DNA of 19,043 nucleotides, taken from Coemansia sp. RSA 922 (lineage: Eukaryota > Kickxellomycota > Kickxellomycetes > Kickxellales > Kickxellaceae). The position numbers were made by a program, and so were the translations under genes. The stretch is taken from the NCBI GenBank assembly GCA_027577415.1, contig JANBQS010000393.1, positions 1 through 19,043 of the forward strand, written 5' to 3'. The notes under the pieces are model-generated. The model was not told the origin of the DNA and searched no databases. It saw only the letters and a list, made by a program, of their open reading frames with translations. Below, piece after piece: positions 6,304-17,294 of the stretch (within the stretch, counting starts at the first letter, position 1; every line of letters starts with the position of its first letter).

Positions 6304-8847
6304 TTAGTCGTCCTTGGCCTTTCGGTCAAGCAAATAGCCAAAATACGACAGCGGCAGGCGCGCAGGAGCGGCCTCTGGCAACGCCACATCCAAGCCCTCC
6401 TCGATTCGCAAATGCGCAGGCTGAGAATCCTCGACACGCTTGGTATATCGCTTGATGCAGAGTTGTGCAAAATCAAACAACGACCTTTCCTCCAACTTCC
6501 CAACCAACGTCTCCAACAATTGTCGAGGGACAAACGGCAAAATAGTAAATGCGTCTTCAAACACAATAACGGCCTCTTTGAGCAGCCCCGCATCAACCAA
6601 TCCCGAAACCAACATAGCAAAAGTATAAGTGTCAATAGGGGCACTGACGACAAAATCCTGGAACGTAGCAGCAGCCAACAGGGGAATAGGTCGATCGACT
6701 AAATGCGCATAAACTTCTATTGCGTTTTGCGGTTGGTTTGCGCCCAAGTAGCCGTGGATAAGCGCATTGGCAGCAACACGGTTGAGCGGGATGCCTCTCG
6801 CCCGAATATCTTTCAAAACGTCGGTAGCCGCAGCTAGATCCAATCCGCGTACAAACGACTGGAGGAGTACGTTGAACGTGCGTGCTGTTGGCTCCATAGC
6901 CTCTGTCTGCGTCATATGGTCGTAGACACGCTGGGTCGACGTGTGGTCCCGGAGAATGGCAAACACAGATATGGCCATATTATACATATTCTGCGGAATA
7001 CTCATGGTCGCCGATGCAGCCAGCAGCAAGTCAGCTACAACGTTGAGCTGATCGACAAAGTCAGAGTGCTGAGCTTCGCTAGTCCTGGCAGCAGGCGTCT
7101 CGATGTGCGTTGTCGGGCCTCTGGCCAAATCCTGAGAGTGCAACTTCGCAATATGGTGCGACTGCATTAGCACGGCAACAAATGGCAAGATGTCTTTGGG
7201 GTAGGACTCGTGTAACGTAAAGAACGTTTCCAACATACGAGCAGTGTCGCCAGCTAGCCCGAATTTCACCAGCGCAGTTAACAGAGCATCATATCGTACA
7301 CGACTCGATTCATCGCTAGAAAATTCGGCGGCATCTGCAACAGTCTCCAGTGCCCATGTCAAGTCGCCGCCACGACCAACGGCCTTGACAATGTCTACGC
7401 ACATAGTCCATGGGAGAGCAAGCTTGTCCGTATCAACAGTAGTGTGGAGCAGCTCTAAAGCCTGAGCGGCCATTCCAGACTCTGCATAGTACCTAAATAC
7501 AAGCGACAAGTGCTGCACAGTAAGACACGCCGTCGGATGGAGCCGCAGATCGTGCAGCACCGATAGTGCATGGTCAATACGATGACGGCGCACGAAGCAG
7601 TTAATAAATATGGCAAATATGTGGTGGGTCATATTGGCGTATGTCGAGGGGTGCGTAATAATCGAGCGGTATACTCGGTAGACAACCCGGGCGTCTGTCT
7701 CTTCGGCACACGAGCAATGCAAAAGCACGCCAAACGTCGCGTGGTTAATAGAGAAGCCACGATCCACAGCTCGCTCAAATACGTGGAAGAGAAAGGCGTG
7801 GTTGCCCGTCTTGTTAGCTACATTCATCAGCTCATTAAGCAGACCCGTACGAGAGGCATCCGGGTATGAGGGCTTTTCCAGCAGACTCAACAGATCCTCC
7901 ACTATAGCGTACAGCTCAGCGTTAGCCAAGTGCTTGGCTCGCATAGCACCGCTAATCGCCGAGACATAGACATGCGGAGTAATAGAGTCCCGGTACTCGG
8001 GGCTATCACGCACACGGTAAAATACCTCCAATGCCTTGTCCGGTCGTCCACCGCCAAAATAAGCCTCAATGATCTGACGTATAATGTTGACAGACAGGAC
8101 GGACTCGGATTCGCTTCCTACAGACGATCCATAGGCAACAGCTTCGCTAATGGCTTGCTGATATCGGCCAAGTTTGTTCAACGCTCGCAAATACATGCCA
8201 AAGAGAAGCGGCGAGGTGATGGGGCGGTCAACACTGGCGCAGTCATCAAAGATCTGCACGACACGCTCGAAGCGGCGACGGTACTCGGCAGACCCGCGCA
8301 AGAATGTCAGCTCGTAGACCAGGATTCTGATAGCGACCAGTGGTATTTGCGACAGCAGAGAGGAGGCGTCCTCATGCGATCTGATTTTAGCATAGTGCGT
8401 CCACGCCGTGTCCACCAGCGAATTGGCACGGCCCGGTTCGTCATCCGCGGGTATGAGCACGGCGTCTGGATCGGCGGTGCGGTCGAGTGAGCCAAATCGA
8501 CGCATAACGTCCATGAACTCGCGAATCAAAATATGCTTGTGAGCGGCTTCCCGGTATTTGGGTTCAAACCAAGTAGCCAGAGTATGTCGCTTTTGCGTTC
8601 GCCACTTTGCGGTATCCTCTGAGCTTTCACAACTGCTTCCTAGACGGCAACGGCGCCGGCGGCCTAGCTTGCGCGCAGTAGAGCTTGGATCGCTGTCTTC
8701 GATCAGCTCCTTTATGACTGCACCAATAATAGGAACAGCAGACGCCGAGTCGTTGGTATACCGTTGACAGCGTAATGTGTTAGTGCACTGCCCCTGGCGC
8801 AGCTGACTCTGGACACCACGCAAGCATTTCGCCAAGACCGACTGCAT
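6304..8847 (-). CDS. Pentatricopeptide repeat (PPR) protein, probably mitochondrial
   Basis: This single-exon gene encodes 847 residues from the ATG at 8847. The first 35 residues are rich in Arg, Gln and Ser and have no acidic residue until about residue 33 (MQSVLAKCLRGVQSQLRQGQ), a typical mitochondrial presequence; a very basic patch (GRRRRCRLG) follows near residue 65. From about residue 215 to 770 the protein is built of helical pairs of 30-36 residues. The clearest PPR units are TARTFNVLLQSFVRGLDLAA, NRVAANALIHGYLGANQPQN and YTFAMLVSGLVDAGLLKEAV. PPR proteins bind organellar RNA in a sequence-specific way and act in its processing, stability or translation; the exact target cannot be read here. 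The gene is divergent from ACC1 (725 bp between start codons) and convergent with the gene at 5802. Its codon use is more GC-rich than the small genes beside it. An in-frame extension to 8880 would need a TTG start and is not adopted. Confidence 0.85.
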   Translation of the reverse strand: MQSVLAKCLRGVQSQLRQGQCTNTLRCQRYTNDSASAVPIIGAVIKELIEDSDPSSTARKLGRRRRCRLGSSCESSEDTAKWRTQKRHTLATWFEPKYREAAHKHILIREFMDVMRRFGSLDRTADPDAVLIPADDEPGRANSLVDTAWTHYAKIRSHEDASSLLSQIPLVAIRILVYELTFLRGSAEYRRRFERVVQIFDDCASVDRPITSPLLFGMYLRALNKLGRYQQAISEAVAYGSSVGSESESVLSVNIIRQIIEAYFGGGRPDKALEVFYRVRDSPEYRDSITPHVYVSAISGAMRAKHLANAELYAIVEDLLSLLEKPSYPDASRTGLLNELMNVANKTGNHAFLFHVFERAVDRGFSINHATFGVLLHCSCAEETDARVVYRVYRSIITHPSTYANMTHHIFAIFINCFVRRHRIDHALSVLHDLRLHPTACLTVQHLSLVFRYYAESGMAAQALELLHTTVDTDKLALPWTMCVDIVKAVGRGGDLTWALETVADAAEFSSDESSRVRYDALLTALVKFGLAGDTARMLETFFTLHESYPKDILPFVAVLMQSHHIAKLHSQDLARGPTTHIETPAARTSEAQHSDFVDQLNVVADLLLAASATMSIPQNMYNMAISVFAILRDHTSTQRVYDHMTQTEAMEPTARTFNVLLQSFVRGLDLAAATDVLKDIRARGIPLNRVAANALIHGYLGANQPQNAIEVYAHLVDRPIPLLAAATFQDFVVSAPIDTYTFAMLVSGLVDAGLLKEAVIVFEDAFTILPFVPRQLLETLVGKLEERSLFDFAQLCIKRYTKRVEDSQPAHLRIEEGLDVALPEAAPARLPLSYFGYLLDRKAKDD

Positions 8848-9572
8848 GAAGTATAAAAATCTACAGAGGAAATGCGACAATACAGAGGCACAAAATAAAG
8901 AAGAGTTTAAAAAATTTCTGGCACCTGTCTCAGCATAATAATTGATCCGATAATCGATTAGTGGCGCAGTCTCTCTCCATCAAAACCACGATTATTTTCC
9001 ACCTATAGGCTGTGAGAGTGAGAAGTGGGGGAGGCTCTCACGCTCCCACCGTTCATAGTGGGGAGATGGGCGTATCGACAAGTTCCACATGTTGGGTTTT
9101 TTTTTATCCAAACGTTTTTAGCAGTCAAGAGATCGATGGTGATAGATATCACAGCGGACGAATGAATGCTCAGGGGAGGGAGGAGCGCCTAATAACTTAC
9201 ACATGGTCAAATACCGAGTCCCATCAAACAGGAACAGGTCAAGGAGAAAAACAAAGGGTATCCGCTTTCGCTCTTCCTTCTCTCTTTTTTTTTATTTTTA
9301 AGTATCAACTATTTTATTTTTCCTATTCTTTCTCTCTTTTGTTCAAAATTTGAGTTGCTGCTTGCAATTTGTATTCGCTAGTACTCGAGTTCCTTGAGCG
9401 CCTAAGAAGTACTGTAAGTTTCATAACCCATCCCAAATAAAAAAACGGTCTGTGCTTCAGGAACTACAAAACCACTAACCCTACTTTTTTTCAACCGATC
9501 TTTTTTTATGTGTCTTTCGGAGTTGTAGACCTTTATTTACTTGCTTTCGACTGTTACTATCTAATCGTTAGA
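8848..9572. promoter_or_regulatory. Divergent promoter region of the PPR and ACC1 genes
   Basis: No gene is supported here. Elements seen are a palindrome TAATCGATTA (8951-8960); an inverted repeat GTGAGAG/CTCTCAC (9012-9018 and 9035-9041) in a G-rich stretch; GTGATA-GA-TATCAC (9139-9152), two facing GATA-type sites; and AGGGGAGGGAGG (9172-9183), containing a stress-element-like AGGGG. The last motif recurs as GGGGAGGGAGG at 9645-9655 inside the first coding-region intron of ACC1. Assignment of factors is inference. Confidence 0.4.
9414..9528 (+). other. Predicted intron in the ACC1 5' UTR
   Basis: GTAAGT at 9414, a CACTAAC branch site at 9473-9479, a T-rich tract, and the acceptor GTTGTAG ending at 9528 define a 115-bp intron, nearly the same length as two ACC1 coding introns (116 and 119 bp). 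It would leave ATG 9573 as the first ATG of the next exon. The transcription start is not known. Confidence 0.55.
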
Positions 9573-12500
9573 ATGGTCGTGCCTCAGAGTGTCGAGAAGT
9601 TTGTCGGTAAGTTTTTTCGTTACTTTTTCTGTGTACACAAAAGGGGGGAGGGAGGCTTAGTCGTACTATTTGCTCGTTACTTCAAACACCATCCCCCCTC
9701 ATCCTCCACTGGAGACAGTTATTGCCTCTGACAGAGTATGAGCGCAGTAGCACCTCGTTCTGAGCCAACTCCCGGTGCTTGAGAGAGAAAGGCTCTTTTC
9801 TACTCTTGCTCTCTCTCTCTCTTCTTCCTCTTGTCATTCCTCTTCTTATTGCCGATCTGCAGATCTACCAAAACACTTGTCCAATCCCAAGAAAAAGCAC
9901 TTGACCACACGTGTGTAACTAATAATGACTAGGAGCAAACCACTGCCAAAATCTGATATAGGAGGTAACACTGTGGACGTAGCGACAAACCATGGAGTCC
10001 GTGATTTTGTCAAAGACCATGGTGGCCACACAGTCATTACTCGCGTACTAATTGCCAACAACGGTATTGCTGCCGTTAAGGAGATCCGTAGTGTACGCCA
10101 ATGGGCCTATGCTACTTTTGGCGATGAGCGTGCCATTGAGTTTGTCGTTATGGCTACTCCCGAAGACCTCAAAGTCAACGCCGAGTATATTAGAATGGCA
10201 GACCAGTATGTCGAGGTTCCCGGCGGCACAAACAACAATAACTATGCTAACGTTGAGCTTATCGTTGATGTTGCTGAACGCACTGGCGCTCATGTAAGTT
10301 TAAGCTAATATGCACAATGTGCAGGAACTTTACTCTATGTTACTAACTTTATGCAAAGTACTCTCTACCCTTAAATTTCTATAACTTTTGTTCCGATTAT
10401 CGTTTATAGGCTGTATGGTAAGTACTGTTTTATTTTATTTTCTCTACTGGTCAAGTTCTACACACACAAATCCAGTTATTCTAGTATACGCCCAACTAAT
10501 TGCTGATAACTGTCACTCTACTACCATTTATTATAGGGCTGGATGGGGTCACGCATCAGAGAACCCGCTGCTTCCCGAGTCACTGCGGTCGAGCAAGAGC
10601 AAGATAGTGTTTATCGGCCCACCAGGCTCAGCGATGCGCAGCTTGGGCGACAAGATCTCGTCGACAATTGTGGCGCAGCACGCCGAAGTTCCCACGATGC
10701 CATGGAGTGGCGACGGCATCAAAGACACGTTCCTCAATGACCTGGGCCACTTGGAGGTGCCAGACAACGCATACCAGGAGGCGACGACTCACAACATGGA
10801 GCAAGGATTGAAGCAAGCCCTGCGCATCGGATTCCCAGTCATGGTCAAGGCCAGTGAGGGCGGTGGCGGCAAGGGTATCCGTATGGTCTCCAAGGAAACA
10901 GACTTTGCCTCGGCTTTCTACCAGTGCCAGGCAGAAGTACCGGGGTCGCCGATCTTTATTATGAAGCTTGCGGGTGAGTCTCGTCATTTGGAGGTGCAGG
11001 TTTTGGCTGACCAGTATGGCAACGCTATTTCCCTATTTGGTCGCGATTGTTCCGTGCAGCGTCGGCACCAGAAGATCATCGAGGAGGCACCCGTTTCGAT
11101 AGCCAAGCACGAGACCTTTGAGCGCATGGAGAAGGCTGCTGTTCGTCTCGCCCGTCTCGTCGGTTATGTTAGTGCTGGTACTGTGGAGTATTTGTATACA
11201 CCGGCTGATGACAAGTTTTACTTCCTCGAACTCAACCCCCGTTTGCAAGTCGAGCACCCAACGACCGAGATGGTGTCTGGAGTGAACCTGCCAGCAGCCC
11301 AATTGCTCGTGTCTATGGGTATCCCGTTGCATCGGATTCGCGAGATCCGGCACCTCTACGGTATGGATCCTAACGGTACCTCGCCCATCGACTTTGAGTT
11401 CTCGTCGCCACAGGCCATCGACGTTCAGCGTAAGCCACAGCCAAAGGGCCATGTCATTGCCGTGCGTATTACGGCCGAGAACCCCGAGGCAGGATTCAAG
11501 CCTAGCAGTGGCATGATGCAGTCATTGAATTTCCGTAGTAGCACCAACGTGTGGGGTTACTTTTCAGTGTCGGCTAATGGTGGACTGCATGAGTTTGCTG
11601 ACTCGCAGTTTGGCCACATCTTTGCCTACGGCGCTAACCGCGAGCAAGCGCGTCAGTCTATGGTAGTGGCGCTGAAAGAGATATCGATTCGTGGCGATTT
11701 CCGCACTACCGTTGAATACCTAGTACGGCTCTTGGAGATGCCTGACTTTAGGTCTAACGCCTTTACTACTGCGTGGCTGGACCGTTTGATCTCGGACCAT
11801 CTGACTGCCGAAAGACCTGATCCCGAATTGGCGGTCATTTGCGGTGCTACTTGCATGGCGCACAATGACAGCGCGCGTTTGCTGGGCGAGTTTAAGCTGG
11901 CTATGGATCGCGGCCAGGCGCCAAACAAGGCGTTGTTGAAGACTACTTTCCTTGTGGAATTCATCTACGAGGGCGTGCGCTACCGGTTCATTGCCAACCG
12001 CACCGGGCCCACGGGTTGGATCCTATATCTCAACGGGTCCAAAGTATCAGTGGGTGTGCGTGCGCTCAGCGATGGCGGCGCATTAGTGCTCCTCGATGGA
12101 AAGAGTCACGCATGCTATACTAGTGCGGAGGTCGGCGCAACTCGCCTGCTAATCAACGAGCGTACCTGCCTACTCGAGGAAGAAGTTGACCCGACTCAGC
12201 TGCGTTCGCCATCGCCTGGCAAACTGGTTCGATTCCTGGTGGATTCCGGCGACCATGTAAAATGTGGTGAGGCCTATGCCGAGATCGAAGTGATGAAAAT
12301 GTACATGCAGCTGACGACCACCGAAGACGGCATAGTACAGTTTGTCAAACAGCCCGGTGCAGCTCTATCTGCCGGCGAAGTCATTGGTATATTGACGCTC
12401 GATGATCCGACCAAAGTCAAACACGCCAAGCCGTTCGAGGGTCAGCTAAGCGCTTATGGTCCACCCCAGGCCTACGGCAATAAGACTCATCAGTTATTGC

Positions 12501-15500
12501 GCCGTAGCTTGCTTTTGCTGACCAACGCTTTGGACGGATTCGAGTCGCATGTGCCGGCCGCTCAGCTCTTGCAGCAGGTCACCGAGCTCCTACAAGTATC
12601 GGAGCTTCCGTTCCTTGAGATCGGCGAAGTCCTATCAGCTCTCAACAGCCGACTACCCGCCAGGCTCTCAGCAGCTCTTAACGCCGAGCTCACAAGCGCA
12701 CAACAGTGTGGCGCAGAATTCCCGGCCCAAGAAATGCTCGCTAGCGTCGACTCGTACCTGAACGAACTCTCGCCTACCGACGCCCTAACTCTTACAGCTA
12801 CCGTTGAGCCTATCCGCAGTGTGCTTTTGGGATACCAGGATGGACTGGCGGCGCACGAGCGTGGTACTTTTATCTCGCTGTTGCAGCGGTACATTGACGC
12901 CGAGGCTATCTTTTCGCAGAGTGCTAACGAGGAAGAAGGGTTCTTTGCGTTACGCGAAAAGAGTCGTGATCAGCCAGAGAAGATTATCGAGACTATGATC
13001 TCTCACGCTGGGGTTGCCGCCAAGAACAAAGTCGTTTTGGCTATGCTCGACGTTATCAGGCCTGTTAACTTGCAGAGCGGTGGGTTGGATACCAAGTACG
13101 AAGAGGTGCTGAAGCGTCTGACTGCGTTGTCCGGTCGGGCGACTGCCAAGGTAGCGCTCAAGGCACGCGAGGTATTGCTGCAGTGCCAGGTGCCTTCTCT
13201 CGATGAGCGGATCCGCCAGATGGAGCACATCCTCAAATCCTCAGTTACCGAGACCGTCTACGGCAGTGGCGAGGAGTATCGTACGCCGAGCTACGACACT
13301 ATAAAGGATCTGACAGTGAGCAATTACTACGTATTCGACGTTCTGCAGAGCTTCCTCTACCACGCCAACCCGTACATCCGCCTAGCAGCACTCGAAGTCT
13401 ACGTACGGCGTGCCTACCACATGTACAGTCTTGTTGATTTCGACTATCTGACTGATGAGTCTGGGCCGTTTATGGTCCACTGGCGTTTTATTCTCCAGGA
13501 CGATTCGTCGGGGATGTTTGCTGGTCGCATTAGCAAGAACTCGAGCGTATCTGATCTCAAGCGTATAATGAGTGTATCGGATTTGGCCTTTGCCGTCGAT
13601 AAGGATGCTGACCCAGAGCAGTATTTGCGTCAGGGAGCTATGGCTTCGTTTGATACGTTTGCTGAGATGGAAGATAACTTTTTGCGTCTCCTCTCGCTTA
13701 TCTCGGGCTCTATGGATTATAATTCGCGCGCAGAGTCCCCCGCTTTGGGTATGAAACCTCTGAACCGCTTCGCTCCGATGAGTGCTTTGACTAGTGATTC
13801 CGCTGGTGTCCGGCGCCAGAGCAGCGGTACGGTGACGCCTAGCAGCCAGCGGCCTACCCGTTTTGGCCACGTCATTAATATTGCACTGCAGGTGCCGCAG
13901 GACGATCCATTCGACGACGATACGTGGTCGCAGCGGCTGCAGCAATTCACTGCTGCGCATGCCAATGACTTGCGTGAGAGCGGGATCCGTCGTCTGACCT
14001 ACGTGTTGCAGCGGTCGGGGCAGCATCCGGGTACGTTTACGTTCCGCGAGAACAACGATTTCCAAGAGGACAAGACCATCCGCCACATCGAGCCCGGTCT
14101 AGCGTACCAGTTGGAGCTTCCAAGGCTGTCGAACTTTGATATCCGCCCGTGCTTCAACGATAACCGTCAGTTGCACATTTACTACGGAGTCAGTAAGCAG
14201 AATTCTGCTGACTGCCGGTTCTTTGTACGTGTTCTTGTACGCCCCGGACGCCTGCGTACAGCGGTGGCTACTGTCGATTACTTGGTTTCGGAGACTGACC
14301 GTTTGTTGAACGATATTTTAGACGCACTGGAGATTCTCTCAGTGGAGTACCCCAACTGCGACTGCAACCATTTGTTCATCAGCTTCCTACCCATCTTCAA
14401 TCTAGACGCCTCGCAGTTTGAGCCCGCGTACCGTGGCTTCCTTGAGCGTCATGGCAAGCGACTCTTCCGCCTACGTGTGACTGCTGCTGAGATCCGGTTC
14501 CTAGTCCAGACTGGATCTGAGGAGGAGATGCCGACGCCATTCCGGTTCTGCATTTTCAACAAATCTGGATTTGTGCCCAAGCTAGAGAACTACGTCGAGA
14601 TGCGCGATGCCAACGGCGAGTGGGTGTTCCAGTCCCTTGACACGCCTGCAGGCGCCTATAACGGCATGTTGGTGGCTACGCCGCATCAGCCCAAGGAGTG
14701 GCTGCAGCCGCGGCGCTACAAGGCTCATATAATGGGGACTACTTACGTTTACGATTTCCCCGACCTCTTCTACCAAGCCGTATCTGTACAGTGGGCGCGT
14801 CTAGCCAAGCTTAACGGTAAGCGGGCTGTGGAGACTCCGCGTCAACTGATGGATGCCCGGGAGTTGGTCTGGGACGATACGTTACAAGAATTGGTGGAGT
14901 CTGATGCTGAGCCCGGCCGCAACCCCTGCGGCATGGTGGCCTGGGTCCTAACGCTTTACACGCCAGAGTCGCCCGCTGGTCGTCGCATTGTGGTAATCGC
15001 CAACGACATTACGTATAAGATTGGATCGTTTGGTGTAGAGGAAGATGTTTTGTTCTACCGCGCTACGCAGTACGCCCGTCAGCATGGACTACCTCGTATT
15101 TACTTGTCGGCTAACTCTGGTGCTCGTATTGGACTTGCAGAGGAAATTCGCGATCTCTTCCGCCCTTGCTGGCGCGACCCCGAAGACCCGTCGCAAGGTT
15201 TCGAGTACCTTTATTTGAGCCCCGAAGATTACGCTAAACTAGAGGCTCGCGAAGAAGGCAAAGTGCGTTCGGTAATCACTGAGCCACTCGAGGTAGATGG
15301 AGAGATCCGTCACCGTTTGCTGACGATCGTTGGTAGCGCCGATGGACTAGGCGTGGAGAATCTAAGCGGCTCCGGTATGATTGCTGGCGAGACTTCGCGT
15401 GCCTACAACGATATATTCACTATCACTTTGGTTACTTGTCGGTCGGTTGGTATTGGCGCGTACCTAGTGCGTCTAGGTCAGCGGTCGATCCAGAACGAGG

Positions 15501-16963
15501 GTCAGCCGATTATTCTGACGGGCGCGCCCGCATTGAATAAAGTACTGGGCCGCGAAGTATACACTTCTAATTTGCAGTTGGGCGGTACCCAGATCATGTA
15601 CAAGAACGGAGTCTCGCATCTGACTGCCGACAATGATTTCATGGGTATTTGCAAGATCGTACGCTGGCTGTCCTTTGTCCCCATTGCTCGTGGTGCCTCG
15701 CTATTGCCGGTCTCGCCCAATATGCAGACCGATCCCGTTGACAGACCCATTGCCTATGAGCCGCCATCGGGTCCCTCTGACCCGCGCTTGTTCCTTGCGG
15801 GAGCTGACACTGAGGCTGGCTGGCTTTCAGGGTTCTTTGACCGCGGCTCGTTTGTCGAAACTCTGGGCGGCTGGGCACGTACCGTGGTAGCAGGTCGCGC
15901 ACGCCTCGGCGGTATCCCCATGGGTGTAATCGCTGTGGAGGCGCGTACAGTGGAGAACATAATCCCGGCCGATCCAGCGAACCCCAACTCCGAAGAACAA
16001 GTACTTCAGGAGGCTGGTACCGTTTGGTATCCGAACTCTGCGTACAAGACGGCGCAGGCGATCCAAGATTTCAATAACGGCGAACAGCTCCCCCTTATTA
16101 TTTTCGCTAACTGGCGTGGATTCTCCGGAGGCCAGCGCGACATGTTCTTCGAGGTTCTTAAATATGGCGCCTACATTGTCGATGCCCTGTCCAAGTACCA
16201 GCAACCAGTATTCGTCTATATTATCCCCAATGGTGAATTGCGTGGTGGTGCGTGGGTCGTCGTAGACCCGACTATTAACCCGGAGATGATGGAGATGTAC
16301 GCAGACGAAAAATCTCGTGGTGGCGTATTGGAACCCGAAGGTATTGTGGAGATCAAGTTCCGTAAGCCTCAGATGCTAGCCTGTATGGAGAGATTGGACT
16401 CGCAGGTCCGCGATCTACGTCTATCACTAGCCAGTCCCGATCTATCACCTGAGCAAAAAGCCGCTGTGAAGCGTCAGCTCGATGCCCGTGAAAAGACCCT
16501 ACTCCCAGTATACACTCAGATCGCCGTACAGTTCGCCGACCTACATGACCGCGCAGGTCGCATGGCTGCCAAGGGCGTTATCCGTAAGGAACTAAAGTGG
16601 ACCCAGTCACGTACCTACTTTTACTACCGTGTCAAGCGTCGTTTGGCCGAGGAACATATTCGCAAGCAAATGCGCAATGTGGCTCCCAACGTGGATCGCA
16701 AAGAGCAGACCGAGATTATCCGTGGCTGGTTCCTGAAATCTGACCCCGAGGCTGACTTTGATCAGGACGATGGCAAGGTGGCTGCCTGGTTTGGGGACTC
16801 GGAGAAAGACGTCGCATTGTGTCTGGCGGCTTGGAAGACGCAGGTCGATGCTGAGAGAATCGCTGAACAGGTCACTGAGGCTTCTGATGACGCCCTGTTG
16901 GCTGCCTTCCAGCAATTGTCAACTGAGCGTCGCCAACAGCTTTTATCAAAGCTCCAACAGTAA
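9573..16963 (+). CDS. ACC1: Acetyl-CoA carboxylase, four coding exons
   Basis: This biotin enzyme carboxylates acetyl-CoA to malonyl-CoA in the cytosol, the committed step of fatty acid synthesis. Coding exons are 9573-9606, 9962-10293, 10410-10417 and 10537-16963, giving 2266 residues, close to yeast Acc1 (2233). Order: biotin carboxylase (about 20-560) with [20 protein letters not shown], the ATP-grasp loop [12 protein letters not shown] (from about 227) and [19 protein letters not shown]; biotin carrier with EVMKM (biotinyl Lys 712); central domain; carboxyltransferase (about 1450-2200) with ANSGARIGL and [16 protein letters not shown]. An AMPK/Snf1-type site, [10 protein letters not shown] (Ser 1137), matches the regulatory site of yeast Acc1. 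Splicing is set by reading frame: exons 2-4 restore [13 protein letters not shown], and exon 1 gives [19 protein letters not shown], whose F-[IV]-G-x-N motif recurs at the N terminus of other fungal ACCs. Translating from the ATG at 9925 keeps the rest but loses that Phe; it may be an alternative start. Confidence 0.95.
9607..9961 (+). other. ACC1 coding intron 1 (355 bp, phase 1)
   Basis: The donor is GGTAAGT and the acceptor TGATATAG; the branch site AACTAAT (9917-9923) lies 38 nt before the intron end, the same sequence and nearly the same spacing as in ACC1 coding intron 3. A competing acceptor at 9862 (TCTGCAG after a long CT tract) would instead give a 29-codon frame ending in TAA at 9916-9918, just upstream of ATG 9925. 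The intron contains the palindrome CACACGTGTG (9906-9915) and a G-rich stretch facing a C-rich one (9643-9655 and 9689-9703). Confidence 0.7.
10294..10409 (+). other. ACC1 coding intron 2 (116 bp, phase 0)
   Basis: GTAAGT donor directly after codon CAT, perfect TACTAAC branch site at 10341-10347, TTATAG acceptor. Removal joins TGAH to AVW. Confidence 0.93.
10418..10536 (+). other. ACC1 coding intron 3 (119 bp, phase 2)
   Basis: GTAAGT donor, AACTAAT branch site at 10494-10500, TTATAG acceptor. It splits the Trp codon of AVW (TG|G), leaving an upstream exon of only 8 nt (GCTGTATG, 10410-10417). Confidence 0.93.
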
Positions 16964-17282
16964 AAAGCTACGCTTTATTCTTAATTTTTTTGATATCTAT
17001 CTTTTTAAGCAATATTTTCTTTTTTCTCGATCCCGCTACTGCATTAATTACTTTTTTTGGTTCCTGCTTGGTCTAGCATAAACTCCAAGCTTACATGGCA
17101 GAGGGATTGTCAGAAGCTAATGTAAATCTCAAGTTGTGGTTAAAGGTAGACCGTATATGCTGGATACAAAAGCTAAATGTGTTCTAAACTTTACAAGCAA
17201 ATAAAAAAAGAGTAGCTAGATCGGGAGAAATATTCACATTGACCTCCAAGGATTCGGGAACAAAGATAAAAACAACAATCAA

Positions 17283-17294
17283 GGAACGCGTTCC
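17283..17294. promoter_or_regulatory. Palindrome with ACGCGT core
   Basis: GGAACGCGTTCC is a perfect 12-bp palindrome around ACGCGT, the MluI cell-cycle-box core bound by MBF-type factors in other fungi. It lies about 570 bp upstream of ATG 17865. The functional link is inference. Confidence 0.3.

Noticed and set aside
8848..8880. N-terminal extension of the PPR protein to 8880
   Set aside because: It would need a TTG start; the ATG at 8847 gives a good mitochondrial presequence.
9012..9353. 113-residue plus-strand frame upstream of ACC1
   Set aside because: It is low-complexity and Phe/Ser-rich, lies in the promoter region and shows no domain.
10388..10536. Treating the long frame that opens at 10388 as the start of the carboxylase
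   Set aside because: The first 50 codons are the microexon plus intron 3; the conserved sequence begins at 10537 and requires exons at 9962-10293 and 10410-10417.
13382..14086. 234-residue minus-strand frame opposite ACC1
   Set aside because: It lies wholly antisense to the conserved central domain of ACC1; long antisense frames are common there and its product is not protein-like.
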